Assembly (NCBI GenBank): GCA_023441105.1
Contig: JAEZQX010000312.1
Location: forward strand, 1 to 21,137
Source of the DNA: Pseudomonadota bacterium
GTDB taxonomy: Bacteria > Pseudomonadota > Gammaproteobacteria > Burkholderiales > Burkholderiaceae
Length of the DNA: 21,137 nucleotides
Direction: 5' to 3'
Both the position numbers and the translations under genes were made by a program. Of the stretch, positions 7,588 through 16,187 are shown piece by piece. Position 1 is the first letter of the stretch. Each line of letters opens with the position of its first letter. The notes beneath the pieces are model-generated. The model did not search any database. It saw only the letters and a program-made list of their open reading frames with translations, and was not told the DNA's origin.

Positions 7588-8732
7588 GCGGACTGCGGGA
7601 TGACCCAGGCACTGTCGGGACCGAGCACCACCGCGGCGCGCGCGCCTTCGGCAACCCGCTGCGCATGCGCGGTCTGCACCACCAGCGAGACGTCGCCGGC
7701 GCACTGCACCACATGCTCGACGGCGGCGCCGAGAAAATAGACGCGGCTGACGGTGCAATCATGCCGGCTGGTCGCCTGCCCGGCATCCGGCCCGGAAGCC
7801 TGTGCGCCGGGCGCGCCAATGTCGCTGCCGGCGAAGCCGATCGCCTCCGGGCGGATCGCGAGCTGTACCGGCTCGCCCGGCTGCAGCGGCCGGTCGTGGC
7901 GAGCGTCGACCGTGCCCATCGGCGTCTGCACCCGGATGGTCAGGCTGCCGCCGTCGTCACCCGCGCGGCTGGCGCCTGGCGCATCGGTCACGAGCCCGAC
8001 GACCTTGCCTTCGACCAGGTTCGAGCGGCCGATGAAGCGCGCGACCTGCACGCTGCGCGGGCGCAGGTAGATGTCTTCCGGCGGCCCGAGCTGGGCGAGC
8101 CTGCCCTCGAGCATCACCGCGATGCGGTCCGACATCACCATCGCCTCGGCCTGGTCGTGGGTCACGTAGAGCGTGGTGATGCCGACCCGCTTCTGCAGCT
8201 CGCGGATGAAGACCCGCATCTCGTCGCGCAGCACCGCGTCGAGGTTGGCCAGCGGCTCGTCGAGCAGCAGCAGCCGCGGCTCGATGACCAGCGCCCGGGC
8301 GAGCGCCACCCGCTGCTGCTGGCCGCCGGAGAGCTGCCGCGGATAGCGCTCCAGCATGCTGCTCAGCTGGACCATGCCCAGCACCGCGTCGACCCGCTGG
8401 CGGATCTCCGCCTTGCCGATGCCGCGCATCTCCAGTCCGAACGCGAGGTTGCGCTGGACCGTCAGGTGCGGGAACAGCGCGTAGTTCTGGAACACCATGC
8501 CGATGTCGCGGCGCTCCGGCGGCTGGCCGGTGATTTCCTCGCCATCGAGCAGGACCCGTCCCGCATCCGGATATTCGAAGCCGGCCACGCAGCGCAGCGT
8601 GGTGGTCTTGCCGCAGCCGCTCGGGCCGAGCAACGAGATGAACTCGCCTTCGGTGGTGGCGAGGTCGAGGTGATGGACCGCCGCAACGCCGTTGAAGGTC
8701 TTCCTGAGGCCGTCGAGTACCAGCCGCGTCAT
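7584..8732 (-). CDS. ABC transporter ATP-binding protein, PotA-like
   Basis: A 382-residue ATPase with all expected motifs: Walker A GPSGCGKTT at 36-44, Q-loop Gln82, signature LSGGQ at 134-138, Walker B LLLLDE ending at Glu159, D-loop NLDA and H-loop His192. A C-terminal TOBE-type domain (about 240-380), with the segment IRPEAIGF, is typical of the PotA/MalK class and can bind regulators. The protein energises import through the two permeases downstream. The ATG at 8732 lies 31 bases after the binding-protein stop with only a weak ribosome site, the one junction in this operon without overlap. Length and domain order are normal. Confidence 0.95.
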   Translation of the reverse strand: MTRLVLDGLRKTFNGVAAVHHLDLATTEGEFISLLGPSGCGKTTTLRCVAGFEYPDAGRVLLDGEEITGQPPERRDIGMVFQNYALFPHLTVQRNLAFGLEMRGIGKAEIRQRVDAVLGMVQLSSMLERYPRQLSGGQQQRVALARALVIEPRLLLLDEPLANLDAVLRDEMRVFIRELQKRVGITTLYVTHDQAEAMVMSDRIAVMLEGRLAQLGPPEDIYLRPRSVQVARFIGRSNLVEGKVVGLVTDAPGASRAGDDGGSLTIRVQTPMGTVDARHDRPLQPGEPVQLAIRPEAIGFAGSDIGAPGAQASGPDAGQATSRHDCTVSRVYFLGAAVEHVVQCAGDVSLVVQTAHAQRVAEGARAAVVLGPDSAWVIPQSA

Positions 8733-8763
8733 TCAGCGGCGCTCACTGCAATCCACCGGGCGC

Positions 8764-9906
8764 TCACTTCATCTCCCGGTTCCAGCGGTCGGTGATCGCC
8801 TGCAGCTGCGGATTGACCTTGGTCCAGTCGAACTGGACGATGGACGACATGTTCGCCCCATTGACCGGGATGTCCGCCTGCAACTCGGCCGGCACCTGCG
8901 ACTTCATGTTGCTGGGCGAAGTGAAGAACTCCTTGGCCATCATCTCCTGCACCTGGGGGCCGAGAATGAAGTTCAGGTACTGGTAGGCCGCTTCCTTGGA
9001 AGGCGCGTGCTTGAGGATGTTGAAGGACTGCTCGAAGGCGACCACGCCCTCCTTCGGCACCACCATTTCCACCGGCACGCCCTTCTTCTTCAGCGCGACG
9101 ATCTCGGGGAAGTCGATGACGGCGACGTTGACATCGCCGCGGGTCAGCATGGTGGCGAGCGTACCGCTCCAGTCGGCCTGCTGGAACGGCATCAGCTTCT
9201 TGATCTCGGTGAACGCCGCGTCGATGGCGTCCTGCGAGCCGCCGTGGATCCTGGCGCTCATCAGCAGGAACAGCATGGCTGCGGTGTTGCCGATCTGGTA
9301 GAGGCCGATCTTGCCCTTGAACTCGGGGTTGGTCCAGAGGTCGGTCCAGGAGGTGGGCGGCTTCTTGACCAGGTCCTTGCGATAGCCGATTCCGATGGTG
9401 GAGACGATGCCGCGCACGCCGTTGTCCTGGGCGTTGCGCAGGTTGGGATGGACATCCGCCAGGTTCGGCACCTTGTCGACCGGAATCGGCTCGAAGAATC
9501 CCTCCTCGCGCACCACGCTGGCGATGTTCTCGTTGACCATCAGCACGCTGTACGGCGGCTTCTCGACGCCGGCGGCGCGCAGGTTGGCGATGAAGTTCTT
9601 GCCCAGGCCCACGTCCAGCGTCGGCGTGACCGATGCCGACTTGGTGAACATCGGCAGCAGGTCGCTGCGCCAGAACTTCTCCCAGCGCCCGCCATAGGTG
9701 TTGATCACCAGCTTCTGCTGCGCGCCTGCCCGGCGCGGCAGGCCGAGGCCGGCCCCGCCGATTCCGAGCGAGGCGCCGACGAGCGGCAGGCCGGCCGAAC
9801 CAAGGCCGGCGAGGCCGGCCAGGATGCGGCGGCGGCCGTGGCGCTGCGCTGCGACGATTGCTTGAGTTTCGGCGATCGCAGCACTGGTCGGGTCCGGGCG
9901 TTTCAT
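8764..9906 (-). CDS. ABC transporter substrate-binding protein (PotD/spermidine-type), probable Tat substrate
   Basis: A 380-residue periplasmic binding protein. The first 24 residues are polar, followed by HGRRRILAG (23-31), a long Ala/Gly/Leu stretch and a likely cleavage site after AGA (about residue 62). The arginine cluster before a weakly hydrophobic helix resembles a twin-arginine signal more than a Sec signal. The mature part starts VINTYGGRWEKF, typical of PotD-like proteins, and has the usual SWTDLW and FKGKIGLY segments. The ATG at 9906 overlaps the oxygenase stop (ATGA). The frame is open to 10506, but the upstream part lies within the oxygenase gene. The ligand is unknown; context with an oxygenase suggests it need not be a common polyamine. 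Confidence 0.9.
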   Translation of the reverse strand: MKRPDPTSAAIAETQAIVAAQRHGRRRILAGLAGLGSAGLPLVGASLGIGGAGLGLPRRAGAQQKLVINTYGGRWEKFWRSDLLPMFTKSASVTPTLDVGLGKNFIANLRAAGVEKPPYSVLMVNENIASVVREEGFFEPIPVDKVPNLADVHPNLRNAQDNGVRGIVSTIGIGYRKDLVKKPPTSWTDLWTNPEFKGKIGLYQIGNTAAMLFLLMSARIHGGSQDAIDAAFTEIKKLMPFQQADWSGTLATMLTRGDVNVAVIDFPEIVALKKKGVPVEMVVPKEGVVAFEQSFNILKHAPSKEAAYQYLNFILGPQVQEMMAKEFFTSPSNMKSQVPAELQADIPVNGANMSSIVQFDWTKVNPQLQAITDRWNREMK

Positions 9907-10895
9907 GTCGTCTCTCTCGTCGGAGTGGGGTTGCGGTAGTTGTAGTTCCGGTCCAGCCGCTCCATCAGGTAGTCGCCGTAGCGCACCGGCGCATGGCGCG
10001 GCGGGTTGGCGGCATCCGTGCAGGCGGGCAGGCATTCGATGAGCTCGTCCATCCCGGCGTCGAAGAAATACGGCAGGGAATAGCGGTCGCCGCCGGAGCG
10101 GTTGATCACCCGATGCGGGGTCGAGACGTAGCGGTTGTTGGTCCAGCGCGCCAGCATGTCGGCGACGTTGAGCACGAAGGTGCCGGGCAGCGGCGGCGCG
10201 TCGATCCACTCGCCCACCCGCGGGCGCACCTGCAGCCCGCCGGAGTCGTCCTGGGCCAGCAGCGTGATGATGCCGTAGTCGGTGTGCGGCGCCGAGCCGA
10301 ACTGCTCCGCGTCCGACTGGGGCGGCTGCGGCGGATAGTGCAGCAGGCGCAGGAAGGTGGTCGGCTTGCGGAAGAAGCGGTCGAGCGACTCGGCTGGCAT
10401 GTCCAGCGACATGGCGATCAGCCGGATCACGTGGCGCGCCAGCGCGTCCACCTCGCGGAGGTAGCGCTCGATGGCTGGCCGGAACGTCGGCAGCCAGTCC
10501 GGCCACTGGTTGGGTCCCTGCAGCGGCTTGCCGGCCAGCAGGTCGGGATCGTCCGGCGGCAGCTCGTGCATCAGCATCAGCGACTCGCTGAGGTTGGGCC
10601 GCGTCACGCGCGCGACGCTCGAGGTGACGATGGTCGAGGTGGCCAGCCCCATGTAGCCGCGATGAGCGCGGTTGATGGCGATGGACTGCTTCTGCTCGAG
10701 GCTCGAGGCGTGGAACTGCCGCGATGCATCGAATGCGCCCTGCAACGCTTCCTCCGACACCAGGTGGTTGGCGATGTAGGCGAAACCGATCGATCCCAGC
10801 GCGTGGTGCAGCTGCCGGGCCGCCTTCGCGGAGGCGGCGCTCCCGGCGTCGAGGCTAAGGCCCAGGTCCACGATGGGGATGGTTTCGGTCGACAT
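9903..10895 (-). CDS. Fe(II)/2-oxoglutarate-dependent oxygenase, isopenicillin N synthase-like family
   Basis: A 330-residue cytoplasmic oxygenase with both family domains: the N-terminal DIOX_N region (about 5-120) and the C-terminal jelly-roll 2OG-FeII region (about 175-285). The iron ligands are visible as His204 and Asp206 (APHTDYG) and His261 (STPHRV). Arg271 and Ser273 ([10 protein letters not shown]) form the R-x-S pair that usually binds the 2-oxoglutarate carboxylate, so 2-oxoglutarate use is more likely than an IPNS-type mechanism. The ATG at 10895 has an AAGG element upstream, and the stop overlaps the binding-protein start. As first gene of the transporter operon it probably hydroxylates or otherwise oxidises the imported compound. 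Its product and substrate cannot be read from sequence. Confidence 0.92.
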   Translation of the reverse strand: MSTETIPIVDLGLSLDAGSAASAKAARQLHHALGSIGFAYIANHLVSEEALQGAFDASRQFHASSLEQKQSIAINRAHRGYMGLATSTIVTSSVARVTRPNLSESLMLMHELPPDDPDLLAGKPLQGPNQWPDWLPTFRPAIERYLREVDALARHVIRLIAMSLDMPAESLDRFFRKPTTFLRLLHYPPQPPQSDAEQFGSAPHTDYGIITLLAQDDSGGLQVRPRVGEWIDAPPLPGTFVLNVADMLARWTNNRYVSTPHRVINRSGGDRYSLPYFFDAGMDELIECLPACTDAANPPRHAPVRYGDYLMERLDRNYNYRNPTPTRETT

Positions 10896-10943
10896 GCTAC
10901 TTACCTTGACGGCTGGACGGGGGAGAGGGAGCGGGAATCGTTA

Positions 10944-10959
10944 TGCAAGGAATGTACCA
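10944..10959 (-). promoter_or_regulatory. Candidate sigma-54 (-24/-12) promoter for the oxygenase-ABC operon
   Basis: Read on the minus strand the 16 bases are TGGTACATTCCTTGCA. This fits the sigma-54 consensus TGGCAC-R-N4-TTGC-W with one mismatch (T for C at the fourth base) and the invariant GG-N10-GC spacing. Transcription would start near 10933, about 38 bases before the oxygenase ATG. Sigma-54 control would fit a nitrogen-containing substrate. No enhancer-binding activator is encoded in this window, and the nearby LuxR-type regulator is not of that class. Confidence 0.5.
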
Positions 10960-11028
10960 AAGGTGGCGGTTCGACTTGCCTCGGAAGTGCCTGTCGGGCA
11001 AAGTCCCTTCGGGAAGGCGAGGACGACG

Positions 11029-12747
11029 ATGCCAAGCAAAGCCGATCTCGAGAGGCAGGTAGCAGTCCTTGCGCACCAGCTGGGCGAGGTGCTGGAGCAG
11101 CAGGCGACCACCGCGGACGTGCTCAAGGTGATCAGCCGCTCGACGTTCGAGCTCCAGCCCGTGCTCGATATCCTGGTCGAGTCGGCGGCTCGTCTTTGCC
11201 ACGCGGACAAGGCGCAGATCCTGCGCCCCGGCGGCGCAGGCTACTACTGTGCGGCGAGCTACAACTTCCCCCGAGAGTACGTCGACTACGTCAGGACCAT
11301 CACGTTTCCGCCAGGGCGCCAGAGCGTCGTCGGGCGCATCCAGCTGGAATGCAGGCCCGTCCAGATCCCGGATGTCCTGGCCGATGAGGAATATGCCCTG
11401 CGCGAAGCCCAGGCGCTGGGGGGCTATCGGACTCATCTTGGCGTGCCCCTGCTTCACGAGAGCAAGCTGATCGGGGTGATCCTGGTGAGCAGGGCTACCG
11501 TGTGCCCGTTCGACGACAAGCAGATCGCGTTGGTCTCGACCTTTGCCGACCAGGCGGTGATTGCCATCGAGAACATCCGGATGTTCGACGAGCTCCAGGA
11601 GAAGAGCCGGCAGCTCGAGATCGCGAATGTCGCGAAATCGCGTTTCCTGGCTGTGGCCAGCCACGACCTGCGGCAGCCGCTGCACGCATTGAACCTGTTC
11701 GTCGCCCAACTGCGGCACGAAGCCGATCCGGAAGAGCGGGCGCGACTGGTCGGCCGTACCGAAACCGCCGTGCGGGCGATGAACGAGTTGTTCGATGCGC
11801 TCCTGGATCTGTCGCGGCTTGAAGCGGGCGTACTCGAGCCGCAGCTGTCCGATTTTCCCATCGCGCGCCTGCTCGAGCGGATCGAAACCACGTTCGGCGA
11901 GGTCGCGGAGCGGAAGGGGCTGCGCCTGGCGGTGGTTGCGAGCGATGCCTGGGTCCGCAGCGATTTCGTCCTGCTGGAAAGGATCGTGCTGAACCTCGTT
12001 TCCAATGCGGTGCGATACACGTCGCACGGCGGTGCCGTGGTCGGCTGCCGCCGCCGCGGCGATCGGCTGCGCGTGGAAGTCTGGGACAGCGGGCCGGGCA
12101 TCCCGCCGGAACACCAGCGCCACGTCTTCGACGAGTTCTACCAGATCGGCAGGGAAGCAGGCCAACGCACCGGCCTGGGGCTCGGACTATCCATCGTGGA
12201 TCGCCTTGGGCAGCTTCTCGGACATCCGGTCGAGCTGGCTTCGCGCCTTGGAACGGGTTCGCGCTTCTCGATAGCGGTGCCGTTGATTGAAGCGCCCAGG
12301 GAAGGGGAGGCGGTCGATCCTGGCGGGACTATCGATCCGCTAAAGGGCAAGTTGATCGTGGTGATGGACGACGATGCGCTCGCCCTGGACAGCCTGCGCG
12401 GACTCCTGCACAGCTGGGGAGGGCGTGTCATGGCAGGCGGATCGGAGGCTGCCATTCTCCCGCAGCTGGTCCGGGAAGGGGCTTGCCCCGACTTGATCAT
12501 CTCCGACTATCGGTTGGCGAGCGGGCATACAGGTATCCAGGCAATCGATCGCCTGCGAGCCGAACTGGAAGCAGGGACGCCGGCCCTCCTCATCAGCGGC
12601 GACCTCGGGCCCGAACCCCTGCGCGAGGCCAGTGCCAGCGGCCACCCGCTGTTGCGCAAGCCGGTTCCGCCCATGACCCTGAGGACCACGTTGAACAGGC
12701 TCCTCAGAACCCGTGCAGGCAACCCGTCGACGATCGCGACAAGCTGA
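11029..12747 (+). CDS. Hybrid sensor histidine kinase with GAF domain and C-terminal receiver
   Basis: A 572-residue protein with no membrane segment, so it probably senses a cytoplasmic signal. Order: short coiled N-terminus (5-28), GAF-like domain (about 30-185), HisKA with phospho-acceptor His212 in [12 protein letters not shown], HATPase with N-box N322-N326 ([10 protein letters not shown]), G1 box DSGPGIP, F box FDEFYQ and G2 box GLGLGLSIV, then a receiver (about 440-560) with acidic pocket VMDDD, phospho-acceptor Asp493 in ISDYRL and LRKPV lysine. The [11 protein letters not shown]-box is a common variant in hybrid kinases paired with LuxR-type regulators. The ATG at 11029 follows GCGAGGACGACG; longer in-frame starts run into the divergent oxygenase gene. 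It faces its probable partner regulator tail to tail, 10 bases apart. The signal is unknown. Confidence 0.93.
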   Translation: MPSKADLERQVAVLAHQLGEVLEQQATTADVLKVISRSTFELQPVLDILVESAARLCHADKAQILRPGGAGYYCAASYNFPREYVDYVRTITFPPGRQSVVGRIQLECRPVQIPDVLADEEYALREAQALGGYRTHLGVPLLHESKLIGVILVSRATVCPFDDKQIALVSTFADQAVIAIENIRMFDELQEKSRQLEIANVAKSRFLAVASHDLRQPLHALNLFVAQLRHEADPEERARLVGRTETAVRAMNELFDALLDLSRLEAGVLEPQLSDFPIARLLERIETTFGEVAERKGLRLAVVASDAWVRSDFVLLERIVLNLVSNAVRYTSHGGAVVGCRRRGDRLRVEVWDSGPGIPPEHQRHVFDEFYQIGREAGQRTGLGLGLSIVDRLGQLLGHPVELASRLGTGSRFSIAVPLIEAPREGEAVDPGGTIDPLKGKLIVVMDDDALALDSLRGLLHSWGGRVMAGGSEAAILPQLVREGACPDLIISDYRLASGHTGIQAIDRLRAELEAGTPALLISGDLGPEPLREASASGHPLLRKPVPPMTLRTTLNRLLRTRAGNPSTIATS

Positions 12748-12757
12748 TCTGCCTGGG

Positions 12758-13420
12758 CTATCGATGGGACACGTATCCCAAGGTCCTGGCCGCGATGACC
12801 GCCTCGGTGCGGTTCGTCGCCTTGAGCGCCTTGAGGATGGCGGAAACATGCGCCTTGACGGTGGGTTCGGCAAGGTGCAGCGAACGACAGATGACCTTGT
12901 TGCTCTTGCCGAGCATCATCAGGCCCAGCACGTCCAGCTGCCGTTGGGTCAGGCCGGGCGCCGGCTCGAGGACCGATCCGCCCGCGGGCCCCGCTTGTCC
13001 CGGCGCCGCGGCCGGCCCGACGCGACCGAGTATCTCGGGAGGCACGTACATCCCGCCGGCGAACACCAGGTTGAGCGCGCTGAGCATGACCTCGCGTCGC
13101 TCGGTCTTCGGGATGAAGCCGAGCGCGCCCAGTTCCAGGGCCTTCATCACCCGGTCGCGATCGTGATAGGCCGAAAGCACGACCACCGGGACCTGGGGAT
13201 GGCGTGTGCCTAGCTCGTCGAGGAGATCCAGGCCGTCCCGATCCGGCAGGGCCAGGTCGAGCAGGATCAATCCGACGTCACCATTCTGCTCCATCTGCCA
13301 CATCGCCTGGGCGGCGTTCGCTGCCTCGATGATGGCGGTGTCCTCGCCCTTCAGCTCCTTGAGGAGGTCACGCAAAGCCTCGCGGATCAAGACGTGGTCG
13401 TCGACGACGAGAATCTTCAT
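12758..13420 (-). CDS. LuxR/NarL-family two-component response regulator
   Basis: A 220-residue regulator from the ATG at 13420 (MKILVVDDH). The receiver (about 1-120) has Asp7 and Asp8, phospho-acceptor Asp55 in LLDLALPDRDG, Ser83 in VVLSAYHD and Lys105 in IPKTE. The C-terminal LuxR helix-turn-helix (about 152-215) runs LTQRQLDVLGLMMLGKSNK and on through EPTVKAHVSAILKAL. Phosphorylation, probably by the convergent hybrid kinase, would enable DNA binding and transcription control from sigma-70-type promoters. An in-frame ATG at 13450 would add ten residues (MLVRHPSARR). Neither start has a clear ribosome site; the shorter one is preferred because response regulators normally begin right at the first strand. 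The targets are not evident; the cupin gene is divergent and adjacent. Confidence 0.92.
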   Translation of the reverse strand: MKILVVDDHVLIREALRDLLKELKGEDTAIIEAANAAQAMWQMEQNGDVGLILLDLALPDRDGLDLLDELGTRHPQVPVVVLSAYHDRDRVMKALELGALGFIPKTERREVMLSALNLVFAGGMYVPPEILGRVGPAAAPGQAGPAGGSVLEPAPGLTQRQLDVLGLMMLGKSNKVICRSLHLAEPTVKAHVSAILKALKATNRTEAVIAARTLGYVSHR

Positions 13421-13689
13421 GCGGCGCGCGCTCGGGTGCCGGACGAGCATCAGAATACTTGAGAACTAGTTCCAAAGCACTCCCTGCCAAGGGTGAGACC
13501 GCGCAGGAGAAGCGCGCCGACTCAGGAGGGCGGTGAGGCTCCCGGGGCGCGCGCTCCCGCGACTTTCGTATCGAGTCGCCCGGCTGATTCCTCACGCCGC
13601 GACCGGCTGCCAAACTCGCATGACCAGTGACGATGTTCCCTGGCCTGGTATCGCTCCACTTCCGCACCCCTCGTACATTGGAGAACGGC

Positions 13690-14097
13690 ATGCGTGCGAG
13701 CTCGTCATTCCTGGCTTCGATAGCACCCCTCCTGGTCGCAGGCTTCGCCTGTGCGCAGCAACCCTCCGCCAGTCCTTCGCCGATCAAGCGCACGCCCTTG
13801 GGCAAGGTCGAGGTGCCCGGATCGAACTACGAAGTCGTGTTCGGCATCACCGAATTGGCCGCCGGCCACAAGGCAGGGCGGCATTTCCATCCCGGCCCGT
13901 TGCTCGTATACGTGACGGAGGGCCAGTTCTGGTACCAGATCGATGGCCAGCCGGAGCGGGTCTACAACGCCGGCGATTCCTTCCAGGTACCCGACAGCGC
14001 GGTCCATGCCGAGGGAGCGCTGCAAGACGGGCCCGCCAAGGTGATGGCGGTCTACATCGTCGAGAAGGGTAAGCCACTGGTGCAACTGCCGCACTAG
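13690..14097 (+). CDS. Small secreted cupin-domain protein
   Basis: A 135-residue protein with a Sec signal peptide (MRASSSFLASIAPLLVAGFA, cleavage after about CAQ) followed by a single cupin barrel. Cupin motif 1 is seen as G-x5-H-x-H in GHKAGRHFHPGPLLVYVTEG with Glu at the expected ligand position, and motif 2 as GDSFQVPDSAVHAEG, giving three His and one Glu for a metal site. The ATG at 13690 follows GGAGAA and matches the start of the signal sequence; the longer frame from 13627 has no such features. Periplasmic cupins of this size are often of unknown role. It is divergent from the response regulator and convergent with the second TRAP operon. Function beyond metal-binding cupin is not claimed. 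Confidence 0.88.
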   Translation: MRASSSFLASIAPLLVAGFACAQQPSASPSPIKRTPLGKVEVPGSNYEVVFGITELAAGHKAGRHFHPGPLLVYVTEGQFWYQIDGQPERVYNAGDSFQVPDSAVHAEGALQDGPAKVMAVYIVEKGKPLVQLPH

Positions 14098-14123
14098 GGT
14101 TCGAGCTGCAGCCTGGATGGCCG

Positions 14124-14141
14124 GGCGGAAAGGTGACCGCC
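14124..14141. terminator. Possible weak hairpin between convergent genes
   Basis: GGCGG (14124-14128) and CCGCC (14137-14141) can pair around an eight-base loop in the 66 bp between the cupin and TRAP stop codons. There is no T-run on either side and the DNA is GC-rich, so chance pairing is possible. Confidence 0.2.
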
Positions 14142-14163
14142 GGGGACTCCGCCGGCCGGCCGC

Positions 14164-15573
14164 TCAACGTGTCGGCGCCAGGATCGATCCTTCGTAGGGC
14201 TCCTCGAGGCTCGGCGCCTGCTCGTGGATGAGCTCGACGGGCGCCCGGCGGGCCAGCTCCTTCAGGTAGTCGGGGAAGGCCGTGGCGATCGGCGGGAACA
14301 GGATCACCAGCGCGATCGCCACCACCTGCAGCATCATGAACTCGAACATGCCCTTGTAGATCGTCGCCAGCGACCACTGCTTGACGACCTGCTTCAGGTA
14401 GTAGGCCGACATCGCGACCGGTGGCGACAGGAAGGCGGTCTGCAGCACCACCGCGGTCAGTGCGCCGAACCACACCATGTCGAACTTCAGCGCCGCCACC
14501 ACCGGATAGAAGATCGGCAGGAACACCAGCACGATCGCCGGCCACTCGAAGGGCCAGCCGAGCAGGAAGATCAGCGCCACCACGATGATCAGCATCAAGG
14601 TGGGCGGCAGCGGCAGCGCGACCAACGTCTCGGTAATCCAGTTGGCGGTGCCGAGGCGCGCGAACACGGCGCCGAAGATGTTGGAGGCGACGGCGAGGAA
14701 CAGCACCATGCTCGACGTCGCCATCGTCGACTGCAGCGCCCGCCGCAGCCCCGCCAGGGTGAGCCGGCGGTAGGCGAGCGCGAGCATCGCCGCACCCAGG
14801 GCGCCGACCCCGGAAGCCTCGGTCGGCGTCGCCAGCCCGGCGAGGATGGTGCCCAGGGTGGCGGCAATCAAGCCGCCCAGTGGCACGATGCCCAGCAGCA
14901 CCTCCACCAGGATTCGCCGCAGCGAATGCACGCGTTCTTCCTTCGGCACCGGAGGCCCCAGCTGCGGATTGGCGAAGCTGCGCACGAGCAGGTAGGCGAT
15001 GTATAGCCCCGCCAGCAGGAATCCCGGGCCGAAAGCTGCGGCGTACAGGTCGGCGACCGAGACACCGAGCACCGGTCCCATCACGATCAGCATCACCGAC
15101 GGCGGAATGAGGATGCCGAGCGTGCCGCCGGCGGCGATGGCGCCGGCGGACAGCTTCGCGTCGTAGCCGCTCTTGATCATCACGGGGGAGGCCATGATGC
15201 CGAGGACGGTGACCGCCGCGCCGACGATGCCGGTCGCCATGGCGAACACCGCCGCGGTCAGGATCACAACCAGGAACAGCGCACCGCGCACCGGCGCGAG
15301 CAGGGCCCGGAAGGCGCGGAACAGCCGCTCCATCAGGCCCGCCTGCTCGGTGAGGAAGCCCATGAAGATGAACAGCGGCACCGCGACCAGCAACTCCTCC
15401 TTCATCATGCCGATGGTCTGGAAGTAGGCGAGATCGAACACCGTGTCGCCGATGCCGAAGTAGCCGAAGGCGAGCGCCAGGAACAGCAACGTGAAGCTGA
15501 TCGGAAAGCCGATGAAGATCGCGCCGATCATCACGACCAGCATGACCAGGCCGACCAGCGCGCTGCCGGTCAT
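14164..15573 (-). CDS. TRAP transporter large permease (DctM family), second system
   Basis: A 469-residue, roughly twelve-helix permease. It carries the family's GGTLGILIPPSVMLIVMG motif and the later PTEASGVGALGA segment. It is longer than the 421-residue large permease at 1252-2517 because of a hydrophilic loop near the middle (PQLGPPVPKEERVHS) and a polar tail of about 30 residues after the last helix. This layout is usual for large permeases working with TakP-like binding proteins. The ATG at 15573 overlaps the small-permease stop by four bases (ATGA); the open frame upstream to 15966 lies within that gene. It forms the translocation subunit for the substrate bound by the protein at 16188-17336. 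Confidence 0.94.
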   Translation of the reverse strand: MTGSALVGLVMLVVMIGAIFIGFPISFTLLFLALAFGYFGIGDTVFDLAYFQTIGMMKEELLVAVPLFIFMGFLTEQAGLMERLFRAFRALLAPVRGALFLVVILTAAVFAMATGIVGAAVTVLGIMASPVMIKSGYDAKLSAGAIAAGGTLGILIPPSVMLIVMGPVLGVSVADLYAAAFGPGFLLAGLYIAYLLVRSFANPQLGPPVPKEERVHSLRRILVEVLLGIVPLGGLIAATLGTILAGLATPTEASGVGALGAAMLALAYRRLTLAGLRRALQSTMATSSMVLFLAVASNIFGAVFARLGTANWITETLVALPLPPTLMLIIVVALIFLLGWPFEWPAIVLVFLPIFYPVVAALKFDMVWFGALTAVVLQTAFLSPPVAMSAYYLKQVVKQWSLATIYKGMFEFMMLQVVAIALVILFPPIATAFPDYLKELARRAPVELIHEQAPSLEEPYEGSILAPTR

Positions 15574-16121
15574 ATCTCGACCTTTTCCTTGTGCTCCAGC
15601 TGGACCCCGGTGCGTGCCGCGTGCACGCTCTTGATCGTCTCCGACACGCCCTGGATGAGCAGCAGCAGGCAACTGAGCGGCACGACCGCCTTCAGCGGCC
15701 ACAAGTGCGGACGCCAGGGCGTCTGTTCGGATGTCTCGCCGATCTGCCAGGCGTACAGGGCGCCGTCGGTGCTGATCACGAGCAGGGTGACGAGCGCGGG
15801 AAAGAAGAAGGCGACGTAGGCGACCGCGTCGATCGCGCCCCGGGTGCGCACCGACCAACGCTCCCAGAAGAAGTCGGTACGGATATGGGCGCCCTTGTGC
15901 AGCGCGTAGGCCGTGCCGAGCATGAACAGGCTGGCGTACAGCATGTAGCTGATCTCGTAGGCCCATTCGGTGGGCGCGTCGAACCAGTAGCGCGCCGCCA
16001 CCTCGTAGCAGACGGCGGCGACCAGCGGAATCGACAGCCAGGCGATCGCTCGACCGGTGCTGTCGGTGAAGCGGTCGATCGCGCGCACCAGGCGAATCCG
16101 GGCGGGCAGCGGCTCGGACAT
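15570..16121 (-). CDS. TRAP transporter small permease (DctQ family), second system
   Basis: A 183-residue four-helix protein. The motif PTEWAYEISYMLYAS after the first helix is the DctQ signature, and AYALHKGAHIRTDFFWERW is a conserved cytoplasmic loop of the mannitol/chloroaromatic-type subgroup. The ATG at 16121 (MSEPLPARIRL) was preferred because GGGGA lies seven bases upstream; an in-frame GTG at 16139 would add six residues but has no ribosome site. It sits between the binding protein (66-base gap) and the large permease (ATGA overlap), consistent with one P-Q-M operon. Confidence 0.91.
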   Translation of the reverse strand: MSEPLPARIRLVRAIDRFTDSTGRAIAWLSIPLVAAVCYEVAARYWFDAPTEWAYEISYMLYASLFMLGTAYALHKGAHIRTDFFWERWSVRTRGAIDAVAYVAFFFPALVTLLVISTDGALYAWQIGETSEQTPWRPHLWPLKAVVPLSCLLLLIQGVSETIKSVHAARTGVQLEHKEKVEI

Positions 16122-16187
16122 CGGATCATCCCCGTTCACGCGCGCGCCGCACCACGGCGCGCGCAGATCCGCGGGCTGCCGTTGCCG

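Noticed and set aside
9858..11387. A 509-codon open frame on the plus strand across the oxygenase and kinase genes
   Set aside because: It is antisense to the oxygenase and then out of frame in the kinase gene, with low-complexity His/Arg/Val/Gln composition. The genes on the real frames have clear catalytic motifs.
13451..13689. Small gene in the spacer between the response regulator and the cupin
   Set aside because: Frames here merge with the cupin in the wrong frame or lack a ribosome site and motif. The 239 bp probably hold the two divergent promoters, but I could not identify convincing -35/-10 pairs.
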